Notes under the pieces: generated by a model
The model's database searches: none
What the model saw: the letters and a program-made list of their open reading frames with translations, nothing else
Told to the model about the DNA's origin: nothing
Program-made: the position numbers and the translations under genes
NCBI GenBank assembly: GCA_043764135.1
Contig: JAYUKV010000152.1
Span: 1-24,021 of the forward strand
Direction of reading: 5' to 3'
Length of the DNA: 24,021 nt
Origin: JAYUKV01 sp043764135
GTDB lineage: Bacteria; Patescibacteriota; JACMRA01
Shown: piece after piece, positions 14,760 through 22,365 of the stretch
Numbering within the stretch: position 1 is the stretch's first letter
Layout: every line of letters starts with the position of its first letter

Positions 14760-15827
14760 ATGTTGATCAAGAATCCAAGTTTGGAAGCTCAAGGTTACGA
14801 CGTAAAAGATTTAGAATCAACTACCAATGATTCTTATATCCAAAAAGCAAGTGGCTGCCAAGAGATTGCTTATAGATCTCATTCCACCATTTATACACCT
14901 TATGGTAGGTATAATAACGGCGGTTCGATTCTATTGAATGTTGGCCTTGAATGTTTTGCTGAACATAACAATTTTACCATTACTCCTGATTCTATCTGGT
15001 CCTTAATTGGAGATACTGTTGCTAAAACAGTAAGTCTTTATCCTGATAAATACTCTCACTTATTGATGCATGGAAAATGGGATGGGTCAAAAAAAGAGAT
15101 TGAGGTTCGTAATGATTCTCAAACCCTAAATGGTGAGTGGAAAACTTCGATTGAACTTTTCCGTGAAAAGCTTATTGAGCTTGTTCCTGAAAAGACGGTA
15201 GAGACCTTGACACCTCAGTTTTCAACTTCCGGTGAGATGGAAAATCTTTCCAAGCTTTTGACTTTAATGGATGCAGGTTCTTCATATTATACTTATGTTG
15301 TCTCAACACGTTGTGGCGTTCCTCAAATTAAACTTGAAGGAACTCCCTCCGATTGGATGAAAATCTATAATCTTCTTGATTGGGTTGCAGTTAATATTGA
15401 AGATCTGAAGCTTTATGCTACTTATCTTCAAGGTCATGTCATGAAGATTGTTCAAACCATTACTACCAAAGAGATTGATTACCGTTTTTGGGGAGATTGT
15501 ATTAAGTACAACAACAACCAAGGTTCTGGATCGGGACCTACACTTAATGGTTGGTTGAATACTTTCACAGGTATTACAACCACTAAGGGCAATAATAAAC
15601 TGAAGGATTATTCCAATCCAAGTCTGTTTTATACAGTGCCTCATGATAGTGTAGCAACTTGTAGCCCTGTTGTGAACTTTATCTGGGATTACTTCGGTAA
15701 CCGGATTCCTATGAAGTTTGTTGGCGGTATTATTGGTAGCGATAACATTGACGGATTTAACACTCCTGTCTTTGGATATGCGGTAACCAAGGTTGATCAA
15801 GAAGCTTGATCAATAATCTCAAAGTAA
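14760..15827 (+). CDS. DUF4419 protein, copy 2
   Basis: Same family and layout as the copy at 13245: ITPDSIWSLIGDTVAKTV, IEVRNDSQTL, SSYYTYVVSTRCGVPQIKLE, DYRFWGDCI, GSGPTLNGWLNTF, FVGGI and FGYAVTK. It differs mainly in a shorter N-terminal loop and in the linker before the C-terminus. At the standard code it stops at TGA 15807-15809 after VDQEA (349 residues). If UGA is glycine it runs six codons on to TAA 15825-15827 (355 residues), the reading given here. The terminator at 15838 fits both. Its own promoter and ribosome site suggest separate expression from copy 1. Function unknown. Confidence 0.85.
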
Positions 15828-15837
15828 GATAAACAAG

Positions 15838-15870
15838 CCACGATAGACAAGATCTATCGTGGTATTTTTT
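15838..15870 (+). terminator. Intrinsic terminator of DUF4419 copy 2
   Basis: Perfect 10-bp arms CCACGATAGA (15838-15847) and TCTATCGTGG (15853-15862), loop CAAGA, followed by TATTTTTTAT. It may also slow the convergent minus-strand transcript, though no T run lies on that side. Confidence 0.85.
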
Positions 15871-15880
15871 ATAGTTTTTA

Positions 15881-16534
15881 TTATAATTTATCTATCACTC
15901 CAATATTAATAAATTCAATAAACAGTTTGAGTTTCTTTAATTTTTCTTTTATAGTCTTAAGTGTTTGTTCTTTGGTTTTGTGTTTAAATGTATATGATTG
16001 TATAAAACTCTTGTATAACATCAAATCAGTGCAGGTAGAGTCTTTGAACTGATTGGGAATTCTTTTGAGATTATTTTCGGTCCAAACATCCATCGTTTTG
16101 ATAGGGAATATTTTTTTAAATTTTAAAGCATTATCCTCTCTATTTAGGTAAACCCTAAAGTTGTTCAGAGTTCCAGGGTCACTATCCATCAATCCTCCTC
16201 CAATCATCACATTACCATCTCGATCTAATCTAACATAATATCCTGCAAATTGCGAGTCTCTACCTCCTCGCTTTACCAAGGTTGAGAAATGTGTATTATA
16301 TGGTGTTTTGTCATGACTAAATCTAATATCTCTGTTAATTCTAAATAAAGTACTTTTTGGATCTACAAAACCAATTGATGGATCCATTGTATAAATATAT
16401 CCAATCAAATCTTCATTTAATTCAATCCAGTCTTTCCTGCACATAGTATATTCATCTCTATTAGCATCCATCCAAAGTTTTGAATTGTTGTTTTGTAAAT
16501 CTTTTAAGAATTTTATTATTTTATCAAAGTTCAT
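15881..16534 (-). CDS. DUF2461 family protein
   Basis: 217 residues, soluble. The family pattern (DUF2461/TIGR02453) is clear: an N-terminal FLKDLQNNNSKLWMDANRDEY, then STLFRINRDIRFSHDKTPYN, GYYVRLDRDG with the glycine-rich MIGGG, and a C-terminal helical part with a LKKLKLF stretch. No biochemical function is established that I know of. It is the last gene of a minus-strand run, 18 bases after the ZIP transporter gene, so it is probably cotranscribed with it. No Shine-Dalgarno sequence is seen. Confidence 0.85.
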   Translation of the reverse strand: MNFDKIIKFLKDLQNNNSKLWMDANRDEYTMCRKDWIELNEDLIGYIYTMDPSIGFVDPKSTLFRINRDIRFSHDKTPYNTHFSTLVKRGGRDSQFAGYYVRLDRDGNVMIGGGLMDSDPGTLNNFRVYLNREDNALKFKKIFPIKTMDVWTENNLKRIPNQFKDSTCTDLMLYKSFIQSYTFKHKTKEQTLKTIKEKLKKLKLFIEFINIGVIDKL

Positions 16535-16552
16535 AGATTAATGGAGTATAAT

Positions 16553-17299
16553 TTATTCAATATGTAAGAATCTTGCAATAAATCCACCTATTATGAAGGC
16601 TAAAATCACCAACAAATACTCTTTTTTAGAGAATTTTTGATTTAAGAATGCAATTGGTAACATTTTTACAACCCCTAGAAAGATTAAAGAGCCAGCGCTT
16701 ATAAGGCTAAGATTAGGTAGGACTGAAGGAGCCAAATTACTAATTGCAAATAAACCAAATAACGAACCAAGAGGCATTGTAAGTGAAACAAGAGTATTGA
16801 TAGTAAGAGCTTTTATCTGGCTTAGGTTATATGTCTTTAAGAGTGCAAGATCGCTTAATTCTTGTGGAAGTTCATGAATAAGAATACCTAGAGTAGTAGT
16901 CCATCCGCTTGTTAGGCTACTAACAAATGCTAAAGCAACTACAATTCCATCAGTAAAGTTATGCAGTCCATCTGCAATCAATGCAATAACTATTGATCCG
17001 TGATTGTGATCGATCTCTTCGCCAATTTTATGTTCGTGTTTGGGTCCTGAGTGTATGAAAGATTCTATTATTAAGAAAAATACTAGACCTATTACAACAT
17101 ACCACCATTGGCCTCCTTCTTCTATATTGTGTGGAATCAATTCATTGAAAGCTTCAACTATTAATAATCCAGCCCCAAGAGATAAAATGCTGGATGCAAA
17201 TAACTGATTATTAATTTTTTTAAAAAAAAGAAAAACTGCAATAGAAATAGATATAATTAATACATTGGCTATTCCAATTTGAAAATAAATATCAACCAT
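16553..17299 (-). CDS. ZIP family divalent metal transporter
   Basis: 248 residues with about eight hydrophobic segments. The metal path motifs of the ZIP family are visible: HNFTDGIVVALAF in TM4 and HELPQELSDLALL in TM5. A histidine-rich cytoplasmic loop, HSGPKHEHKIGEEIDHNHGS, lies between TM3 and TM4. ZIP proteins import zinc, iron or manganese into the cytoplasm; the substrate cannot be told here. It starts one base after the end of the holin-like gene, in one operon with it and DUF2461. Confidence 0.9.
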   Translation of the reverse strand: MVDIYFQIGIANVLIISISIAVFLFFKKINNQLFASSILSLGAGLLIVEAFNELIPHNIEEGGQWWYVVIGLVFFLIIESFIHSGPKHEHKIGEEIDHNHGSIVIALIADGLHNFTDGIVVALAFVSSLTSGWTTTLGILIHELPQELSDLALLKTYNLSQIKALTINTLVSLTMPLGSLFGLFAISNLAPSVLPNLSLISAGSLIFLGVVKMLPIAFLNQKFSKKEYLLVILAFIIGGFIARFLHIE

Positions 17300-17300
17300 A

Positions 17301-17657
17301 TTATAATACTGTATTTATAATTGTATTAGCTAAAGTAATAGTTAATGAAATGAAGAAAAGGTTTAGTAAATATCCAATACCAACACCGCTATTCATTATC
17401 GCCCCATTGTTAAACTGCATTGCAACCCAAACAATAAACATATTTAGAATACAATTGAATAAACCAAATGAAATAAAATTAATTGGTATAGAAAGTATCT
17501 TCAAAACAGGTAATAAAGTCCAGTTTAGAAGTGTTAAGATTATCAAAAAAAGTCCAAGACTCGTCCAGTTATTGTTTACTGTAATTGTATCAACTAAATT
17601 GTCTAATGAGGATAGACAAAAATATGAAATAATTAAGAAACCAAAAGTTTTTAACAT
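17301..17657 (-). CDS. Phage-holin-4-2/YvlD-like small membrane protein
   Basis: 118 residues with four hydrophobic segments (about 3-20, 30-48, 52-80, 92-116). The LKILSIPINFISFGLFNCIL stretch, with its LsiPinfisfGLf pattern followed by an Asn, is typical of the PF04020 family (Phage_holin_4_2, YvlD). The name comes from a holin similarity; in most bacteria it is an ordinary membrane protein of unknown role. First gene of the three-gene minus-strand operon, from a near-leaderless promoter at 17667-17695. Confidence 0.75.
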   Translation of the reverse strand: MLKTFGFLIISYFCLSSLDNLVDTITVNNNWTSLGLFLIILTLLNWTLLPVLKILSIPINFISFGLFNCILNMFIVWVAMQFNNGAIMNSGVGIGYLLNLFFISLTITLANTIINTVL

Positions 17658-17666
17658 ATACCATTA

Positions 17667-17695
17667 ATAATATAGTAGATTGGATTTTTGGTCAA
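17667..17695 (-). promoter_or_regulatory. Near-leaderless promoter
   Basis: On the minus strand TTGACC (17690-17695), 17 bp, TATTAT (17667-17672), then nine bases to ATG 17657. The leader is at most about 3 nt. Confidence 0.65.
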
Positions 17696-17714
17696 AAAAA
17701 ATTAGTGTAATCCT

Positions 17715-17742
17715 TTGACATTAGCAAGAATATTGTTAATCA
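17715..17742 (+). promoter_or_regulatory. tRNA promoter
   Basis: TTGACA (17715-17720), 16 bp, TAATCA (17737-17742), 12 bases before the tRNA 5' end. Confidence 0.5.
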
Positions 17743-17754
17743 TAAAGATATATT

Positions 17755-17844
17755 GGAAGTGTCGCATAGTGGTCTAGTGCGCACGCTTGGAAAGCGTGTA
17801 TAGGGTAAAATCTGTCAGGGGTTCGAATCCCCTCACTTCCTCCA
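17755..17844 (+). tRNA. tRNA-Ser(GGA)
   Basis: Acceptor arms GGAAGTG (17755-17761) and CACTTCC (17834-17840) with an encoded CCA (17842-17844). The anticodon stem is CACGC / GCGTG with loop TTGGAAA, so the anticodon is GGA, reading UCC and UCU. A long variable arm and the TPsiC loop GGGGTTCGAATCCCC follow, as expected for a class II serine tRNA. Own promoter; a terminator lies four bases after the gene. Confidence 0.95.
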
Positions 17845-17847
17845 TTG

Positions 17848-17872
17848 ACCCTAAAGGGTTTTTATTTTTTTT
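17848..17872 (+). terminator. tRNA terminator
   Basis: ACCC-TAAA-GGGT (17848-17859) is a short stem followed directly by TTTTTATTTTTTTT. Confidence 0.75.
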
Positions 17873-17938
17873 AGAATTTTTTAAAGGTATAATTTAAAAA
17901 CGATAATCTTCAATTATATTAATATAAGACCAAAAAAT

Positions 17939-17965
17939 AAAACCGCTTGTAGCGATTTTTTGATT
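17939..17965 (-). terminator. Bidirectional hairpin with T tracts
   Basis: A CGCT-TGT-AGCG core is flanked by AAAAC and ATTTT so that both strands end in T runs. On the minus strand it lies just after the stop of the gene at 17983. Confidence 0.55.
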
Positions 17966-17982
17966 AATTTTTTATTGAGTAT

Positions 17983-18612
17983 TTATTCAATTTTAATCAG
18001 TCCTTTGTAACTTTGGTTATAGCATCTTACCATATCTTCTACGAATTTATTTAGATTAAACTCGTTGTAATATGCCATGGATGGGTCAGGGACCATATCA
18101 AAAATGTAAAAAAACAAAGGGTGATTGAATTTTACTCCATTCAAAGCAAAGTTATCCCAAAAGAAATTAACCAATGCCAAATCTTGAGTAATAAATCCAA
18201 ATACTTCAGGGTCGATTTTTTTGTTTACTAATCTAAAGGGTACCGTAAATTTTTTCATCCACAGATTACCTGTTAGTCCCCACAAACGTTTTTGAGCCAT
18301 ATCTAGGTGAATTGTTGCGTTTGAGCGATCTACTTTGATTCCATTTTTTTCGTACCATCTTAGTGACATTGATAACCAATGTTCATCTTCTTTGAACTCG
18401 AAGTTATCTATTGCAGTTTTCATTCCTTCATCTTCTAGTTGTAATTTTACAAGTCTTTCTTCTGGAGTTAGATATGAAGGTACGGGTTTAATACCAACTC
18501 TATCAGTTGTCCTCTTAAAGACTTCTACAAGAAAATTAACATAGTCATCAGTTGTATGGCTGTGACAATGATTGTAAATTGACAAAGGAACAGGAAATAC
18601 AAAAGTTGACAT
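17983..18612 (-). CDS. Unrecognised 209-aa protein
   Basis: 209 residues, soluble. It is rich in aromatic residues and has a His-rich N-terminus (SIYNHCHSHTTDD). The middle holds EDEHWLSMSLRWYEKNG and TIHLDMAQKRLWGLTGNLW, and the C-terminal half is hydrophobic-aromatic (NFFWDNFALNG, HPLFFYIFDMVPDPS). I know no family for it. A clear ribosome site (AGAAGGTAGAT) precedes the ATG, unlike most genes here. It lies between its own terminator and the ftsZ terminator, so it is monocistronic. The G+C-richer codons resemble the DUF4419 pair. Confidence 0.7.
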   Translation of the reverse strand: MSTFVFPVPLSIYNHCHSHTTDDYVNFLVEVFKRTTDRVGIKPVPSYLTPEERLVKLQLEDEGMKTAIDNFEFKEDEHWLSMSLRWYEKNGIKVDRSNATIHLDMAQKRLWGLTGNLWMKKFTVPFRLVNKKIDPEVFGFITQDLALVNFFWDNFALNGVKFNHPLFFYIFDMVPDPSMAYYNEFNLNKFVEDMVRCYNQSYKGLIKIE

Positions 18613-18677
18613 ATCTACCTTCTTGCTAGATGAATTCTGAGAAAAAAAATTATCGAAAGCATTTTCGAAAGCGAAGA

Positions 18678-18711
18678 AAAAAAGATAACACTTGCAAGTG
18701 TTATCTTTTTT
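18678..18711. terminator. Bidirectional terminator, ends ftsZ
   Basis: The perfect palindrome GATAACACTTG-CAAGTGTTATC (18684-18705) is flanked by an A tract on one side and a T tract on the other, giving an intrinsic terminator on both strands. The minus-strand ftsZ transcript ends here. Confidence 0.8.
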
Positions 18712-18796
18712 ATCTCATTTTAAGTTTATTCTGTCAAATTAATTCTTTGCATTTATATCACAATTCCACAGTTGAAATAACTAAAATATATTCAAA

Positions 18797-20122
18797 CTAA
18801 TCCATTCCAGAATTTCTTCTTCTTAAGAATGCCGGAATATCATATTCATCCTTATAAGCATTAGTAGGTTGAGGTGCTTGTGGTTGGAATTGATTGGAGT
18901 ATGATGGTTTCTGATTTAATTGAGGATTGCTTTGGTTAGGGGTGTTTGTAGTTGGTGGATTGGGGTTGGTTGGTGTTTGTGTTGCAGATGGGGTGGGATT
19001 GCTAGTAGATGAGTCAGGAGCTACATTACCAGTATATTTATTTTGTTTATAAGCTGGAGTGTAGGTATTTAAGTTATTAACCAATGGCATTCCATAGCCA
19101 ATTTCTTCTTTTTCATGATTAAAGCCTGTTGCTATAACTGTTATTCTGATCTCATCGTTTAAATTAGCATCTATTGATGTTCCAAATATTATCTTCGCGT
19201 CTGGATCAACTTGTTGTTGAATTATTTCTGCAGCCTCACTTATTTCAGAAAGTGATAAACTCTTACCTCCTTGTACATTGAATAATACACCTCTAGCACC
19301 TTCGATGGACATTTCTAATAATGGAGAATCGATAGCCATAAGTGCTGCTTGTCTAGCTCTATCTTCTGATGATCCTGAAGATTTACCCATACCCATAAGT
19401 GCAGTTCCAGCATTGGACATGATTGCTCTTACGTCTGCAAAATCTACATTGATCTCTCCAGGGAAGTTGATAAGATCAGATATACCTTGTACAGCCTGTC
19501 TTAATACTTCATCGGATTGTTTAAACGCATCATTTACTGAAGTTCTTTTATCTACTATTTGTAAAAGTCTTTGATTAGGTACAACAATTACTGCATCTGC
19601 ATTTGACTTAAGTCTGTCAATACCTTCTTCAGCAATCTGTCTTCTCTTAAGTCCCTCAAAGTCAAAGGGTTTGGTTACTACTCCTACTGTTAGAATTCCT
19701 AGTCTCTTAGCAATTTCAGCAACTACAGGAGAAGCTCCAGTTCCTGTTCCTCCTCCCATTCCTGCAGTGATAAATACCATATCAGCTCCACTTAAGGCAG
19801 CTTCTATCTCTGATAAAGACTCCTCTGCAGCTTGTCTACCTACTTCAGCGCTCATTCCTGCTCCTAAACCTCTGGTAATATTTGCGCCTAATTGGATTAT
19901 ACCATCGGCATGGATTTGTTTTAGAACCTGTAAATCTGTGTTGAAAGCCCAGAACTCTACTCCCTCTACTCCGAACTCAATCATTCTCTTAATAGCGTTT
20001 CCACCTCCACCTCCTACACCAATTACTTTAATCTTGGCAGCGGGAGTGAATTTTGAAGAATTGATAACTGAGAACGAATCAGATCTAGAAGAATACTCGC
20101 TTTTAGAACTTTTTGGCATCAT
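18797..20122 (-). CDS. ftsZ: Cell division GTPase FtsZ
   Basis: 441 residues. After a Ser-rich head (1-27) the GTPase domain starts with IKVIGVGGGGGNAIKRMIE. The tubulin signature GGGTGTGAS is near residue 123, the T7 synergy loop NVDFADVRAIM near 223, and GSSEDRARQAA in the C-terminal subdomain. A Pro/Thr/Asn/Gln-rich linker (about 350-425) ends in the conserved tail DIPAFLRRR that binds FtsA/ZipA/SepF-type partners. FtsZ forms the division ring by GTP-dependent polymerisation. It lies 92 bases after the TspO-like gene. A weak promoter (TTGACA at 20191-20196, minus) could serve it alone. No Shine-Dalgarno sequence. Confidence 0.97.
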   Translation of the reverse strand: MMPKSSKSEYSSRSDSFSVINSSKFTPAAKIKVIGVGGGGGNAIKRMIEFGVEGVEFWAFNTDLQVLKQIHADGIIQLGANITRGLGAGMSAEVGRQAAEESLSEIEAALSGADMVFITAGMGGGTGTGASPVVAEIAKRLGILTVGVVTKPFDFEGLKRRQIAEEGIDRLKSNADAVIVVPNQRLLQIVDKRTSVNDAFKQSDEVLRQAVQGISDLINFPGEINVDFADVRAIMSNAGTALMGMGKSSGSSEDRARQAALMAIDSPLLEMSIEGARGVLFNVQGGKSLSLSEISEAAEIIQQQVDPDAKIIFGTSIDANLNDEIRITVIATGFNHEKEEIGYGMPLVNNLNTYTPAYKQNKYTGNVAPDSSTSNPTPSATQTPTNPNPPTTNTPNQSNPQLNQKPSYSNQFQPQAPQPTNAYKDEYDIPAFLRRRNSGMD

Positions 20123-20214
20123 AAAGAATGAAAAATTTTAATTATTGAATTTTGTTAATATATAAAAGGAGTAAGGAGATTTTATTTATTTGTCAAACAA
20201 GTTGAACATAAATT

Positions 20215-20961
20215 CTACATCTTAAGGAAAAATGGAGTACTTCCAAAGACAATAATAGCAAGGCTGGCAAATATGAATACATCATTATAGTTAAGATTAA
20301 TACTGCTTATCATTATACCAATGAAGGCCCACATTACTGCCAACCAATACCAATTGTTTTTTGTTCTATTGTATATTGCTAGAGCTGTAGTAAGAACTAT
20401 TATAATTCCTACAACAGACATAAATTTCTCACCTACAGGGTAGCCGTCATAGCCGTAATATTGTAATGAAGATGCAATATTGACTGAAATCGCTATTGAG
20501 CTCCAACCAGCGTATAGACCAAAGGCCGGAACTGTTAACCAATAGTCAATATCTTTGGCCCGTGGATATGATGAAATAATAATTAGAATTCTAATTAAAA
20601 AATATAAAGTTGGAATATACGCTATAGCTGTCAATGGATTGGTGACGTAAAACCTTGCTACAATATCATATATTGAACCAGAAATAAAAACACCAAGAGC
20701 ATATGTTGCTATTTTATTACTTAATTTCATCTGGCTATGATTGTTAATTAGTGAGTAAAATGCATATATAATTGAACCAGCAAAAATTGGGAGCCATATA
20801 GCAAAAGCGTAGTCAGATGGAACTATTCTAGGTTGAGGTGTGTTTGCCCGTTGAAAAGTTTGATCGATTGGTATATCTCCAACTCCAGGTATTGCTAATA
20901 ATGCACATTGAAGTACTGCAAAAATACAATTTAGTATTCTAAGATAAAGACGTTCAGTCAT
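20215..20961 (-). CDS. TspO/MBR-like membrane protein
   Basis: 248 residues with about seven hydrophobic segments. PSDYAFAIWLPIFAGSIIY (about 49-67) matches the extended TspO/MBR homologues (PxxyaFaIW), as does LTVPAFGLYAGWSSIAI further on. It is longer than the classic 160-residue TspO. Family members bind tetrapyrroles or steroids, but the role of the long bacterial form is unknown. A probable promoter has TATATT with TTTAAA upstream on the minus strand. No terminator was seen before ftsZ, so read-through is possible. Divergent from the ABC cassette. Confidence 0.75.
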   Translation of the reverse strand: MTERLYLRILNCIFAVLQCALLAIPGVGDIPIDQTFQRANTPQPRIVPSDYAFAIWLPIFAGSIIYAFYSLINNHSQMKLSNKIATYALGVFISGSIYDIVARFYVTNPLTAIAYIPTLYFLIRILIIISSYPRAKDIDYWLTVPAFGLYAGWSSIAISVNIASSLQYYGYDGYPVGEKFMSVVGIIIVLTTALAIYNRTKNNWYWLAVMWAFIGIMISSINLNYNDVFIFASLAIIVFGSTPFFLKM

Positions 20962-21021
20962 ATTTGTGTGAATTTGTAAATTAATTAATATATAATTGCA
21001 AATCGTTCTTTTAAATTTAGA

Positions 21022-21103
21022 TTGACATTGTTTTTTTTTTAATAAGTTAAGTTTATCAGCTTTATTTCTTTCAATAAATGAATTAAGCTGATCTTATGTA
21101 CAT
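21022..21103 (+). promoter_or_regulatory. Leader region of the ABC/peptide cassette
   Basis: TTGACA (21022-21027) is followed at 15-17 bp by weak -10 candidates (TAAGTT or AGTTAA). The leader then contains an inverted repeat ATCAGCTT (21055-21062) / AAGCTGAT (21085-21092) around 22 bases, ending 11 bases before ATG 21104. It could hide or expose the start, or bind a regulator. Confidence 0.45.
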
Positions 21104-21379
21104 ATGACAAAAAAAATATTGATATATCTTAACTTCTTTGTAACTTGTCTTGTAGCACCATTTATATTTCAATTTCTATTACAGTTTATTGCAGTTAGCA
21201 ATAATATTAAAGAAATTAGAATACCTGGCATTGTTACACAAGATTTAATAAATGTTTATAATGCTAATGGAAAATTTGGATCCTTTGTTTCTTTTCCAGA
21301 TACAATATTATATTCTTTTGTATTAACAATAGTATTAATACTAATAAACTTAAAATTTAATAAAAATAATTATGATTAA
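21104..21379 (+). CDS. Small membrane protein at the head of the ABC cassette
   Basis: 91 residues with two hydrophobic segments, at about 5-32 and 66-84, and a 35-residue loop with SNNIKEIRIPGIVTQDL and FGSFVSFPD between them. The tail is basic and Asn-rich. No family is recognised. Its last codons overlap the start of the 62-aa peptide gene by eight bases, so the two are translated together. In a bacteriocin-type cassette it could be an immunity or accessory membrane protein; this is inference from position and size only. Confidence 0.6.
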   Translation: MTKKILIYLNFFVTCLVAPFIFQFLLQFIAVSNNIKEIRIPGIVTQDLINVYNANGKFGSFVSFPDTILYSFVLTIVLILINLKFNKNNYD

Positions 21380-21560
21380 TGAATTAGCAATTGCTTATTA
21401 CGACCAAAAGGTTTTAACAGCTAAAAATTCAGGTGTTTGGTTCTTTTTGGGATTTGGGGTGTTTGCATTTTTTGTTTATGCAGCATACTGTAGCTCAAGA
21501 GGAATGAGATTTTCTGGATCAATGACTTGGAATAGAGGACTGTGGATCGAGTGTGTATAA
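21372..21560 (+). CDS. 62-aa peptide, candidate exported/processed precursor
   Basis: Residues 1-20 are a soluble leader-like part (MINELAIAYYDQKVLTAKNS). Residues 22-38 are strongly hydrophobic and aromatic (GVWFFLGFGVFAFFVYAAY), and 39-62 are a Gly/Arg/Trp-rich tail with the second of two cysteines (residues 39 and 61). This shape, a leader followed by a hydrophobic Gly-rich core with Cys, is what small bacteriocins or processed membrane peptides look like. The gene overlaps the preceding ORF and is followed by two hairpins and an ABC transporter. No precursor family or double-glycine cleavage site is recognised, and it could instead be a single-pass membrane subunit. Confidence 0.55.
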   Translation: MINELAIAYYDQKVLTAKNSGVWFFLGFGVFAFFVYAAYCSSRGMRFSGSMTWNRGLWIECV

Positions 21561-21599
21561 CACTCAAGTATAAATAAAAACGACCTACTGCAGTAGGTC
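21549..21599. promoter_or_regulatory. Two hairpins between the peptide gene and the ABC genes
   Basis: GAGTGT-GTATA-ACACTC (21549-21565) spans the stop codon of the peptide gene. An 18-bp perfect palindrome, GACCTACTGCAGTAGGTC (21582-21599), follows, flanked by A tracts. On the plus strand no T tract follows, so these are processing or attenuation structures or an operator rather than a full terminator. On the minus strand a T tract does follow. Confidence 0.55.
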
Positions 21600-21618
21600 A
21601 AAAAATGAAAATAATTAT

Positions 21619-22365
21619 ATGCAACTCGAGATAAAAAATTTAGAAAAAAAATACAATCAAAAGTCAATACTATCTAATTTAAATTTGAAAATTGAATCAG
21701 GTAAAGTCACTTCTGTAATTGGTCCAAATGGGTCAGGAAAAACAACATTACTAAATTGTTTAGCTGATGTTGTAAATTATAATGGCTTAATTATACCTGC
21801 TGCAAAGATTAGGTTGAATAGTTTATATTTCGTTCAAGATCTAGATAAGATCGAATCTGAGTTTACAGGTGATGAATTTGTTTTACTAACATCTCAACTG
21901 TATAAAAATTGGGATAAAGCGAGATACGATAAACAGTTAATTTTTTTGTTGGACTTATTTGATATGACCAATCATATGCGAAAGAAGTTAAAACACTATT
22001 CACATGGTATGATAAAAAAAATTTCGCTAATTGCTGCAATTTGTACAAATACCGAAATTATAATACTAGATGAACCATTTAATGGCTTGGACTACGAATA
22101 TCAACAAATACTAGTGCAAATCTTAAAAGATTTAAGAACAATAAATAAAACAATTATATTAAGTTCTCATAACTTGAATTATGTTCAAGAAGTTAGTGAT
22201 ATAATTCATATACTACACAATTCAGTATTGATATATGATGTATCAAAGAATTCTGGCGTAATCAAACAATCACATATCACAAATCTCGAAAGTATATTTT
22301 TAAACAAAACTGGTTTAATTAATAAAATTAAATATTCTTCAAATGACTTTATTGAACTTTTTTAA
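21619..22365 (+). CDS. ABC transporter ATP-binding protein
   Basis: 248 residues. Walker A GPNGSGKTT is at about 35-43, a Q-loop stretch (YFVQDLDK) at about 74, the signature YSHGMIKKISL (an ABC-2/bacteriocin-exporter type variant of LSGGQ), Walker B IIILDEPFNGLD, and the H-loop ILSSHNL. It is the nucleotide-binding half of an exporter; its partner is the permease frame that begins inside its last 23 bases (22343). It follows the peptide gene, with the two hairpins between them. Confidence 0.92.
   Translation: MQLEIKNLEKKYNQKSILSNLNLKIESGKVTSVIGPNGSGKTTLLNCLADVVNYNGLIIPAAKIRLNSLYFVQDLDKIESEFTGDEFVLLTSQLYKNWDKARYDKQLIFLLDLFDMTNHMRKKLKHYSHGMIKKISLIAAICTNTEIIILDEPFNGLDYEYQQILVQILKDLRTINKTIILSSHNLNYVQEVSDIIHILHNSVLIYDVSKNSGVIKQSHITNLESIFLNKTGLINKIKYSSNDFIELF

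Noticed and set aside
15303..15800. 165-codon minus-strand ORF inside DUF4419 copy 2
   Set aside because: It lies fully opposite a gene of clear family identity; the minus frame stays open through codon bias of the real gene.
17301..17657. Prophage signal from a holin-like gene next to a tRNA
   Set aside because: The PF04020 family is mostly non-phage; no integrase, attachment repeat or other phage gene lies nearby.
19671..20141. 156-codon plus-strand ORF opposite ftsZ
   Set aside because: ftsZ is certain on the other strand; the Pro/Ala-rich product is the mirror of its glycine-rich GTPase codons.
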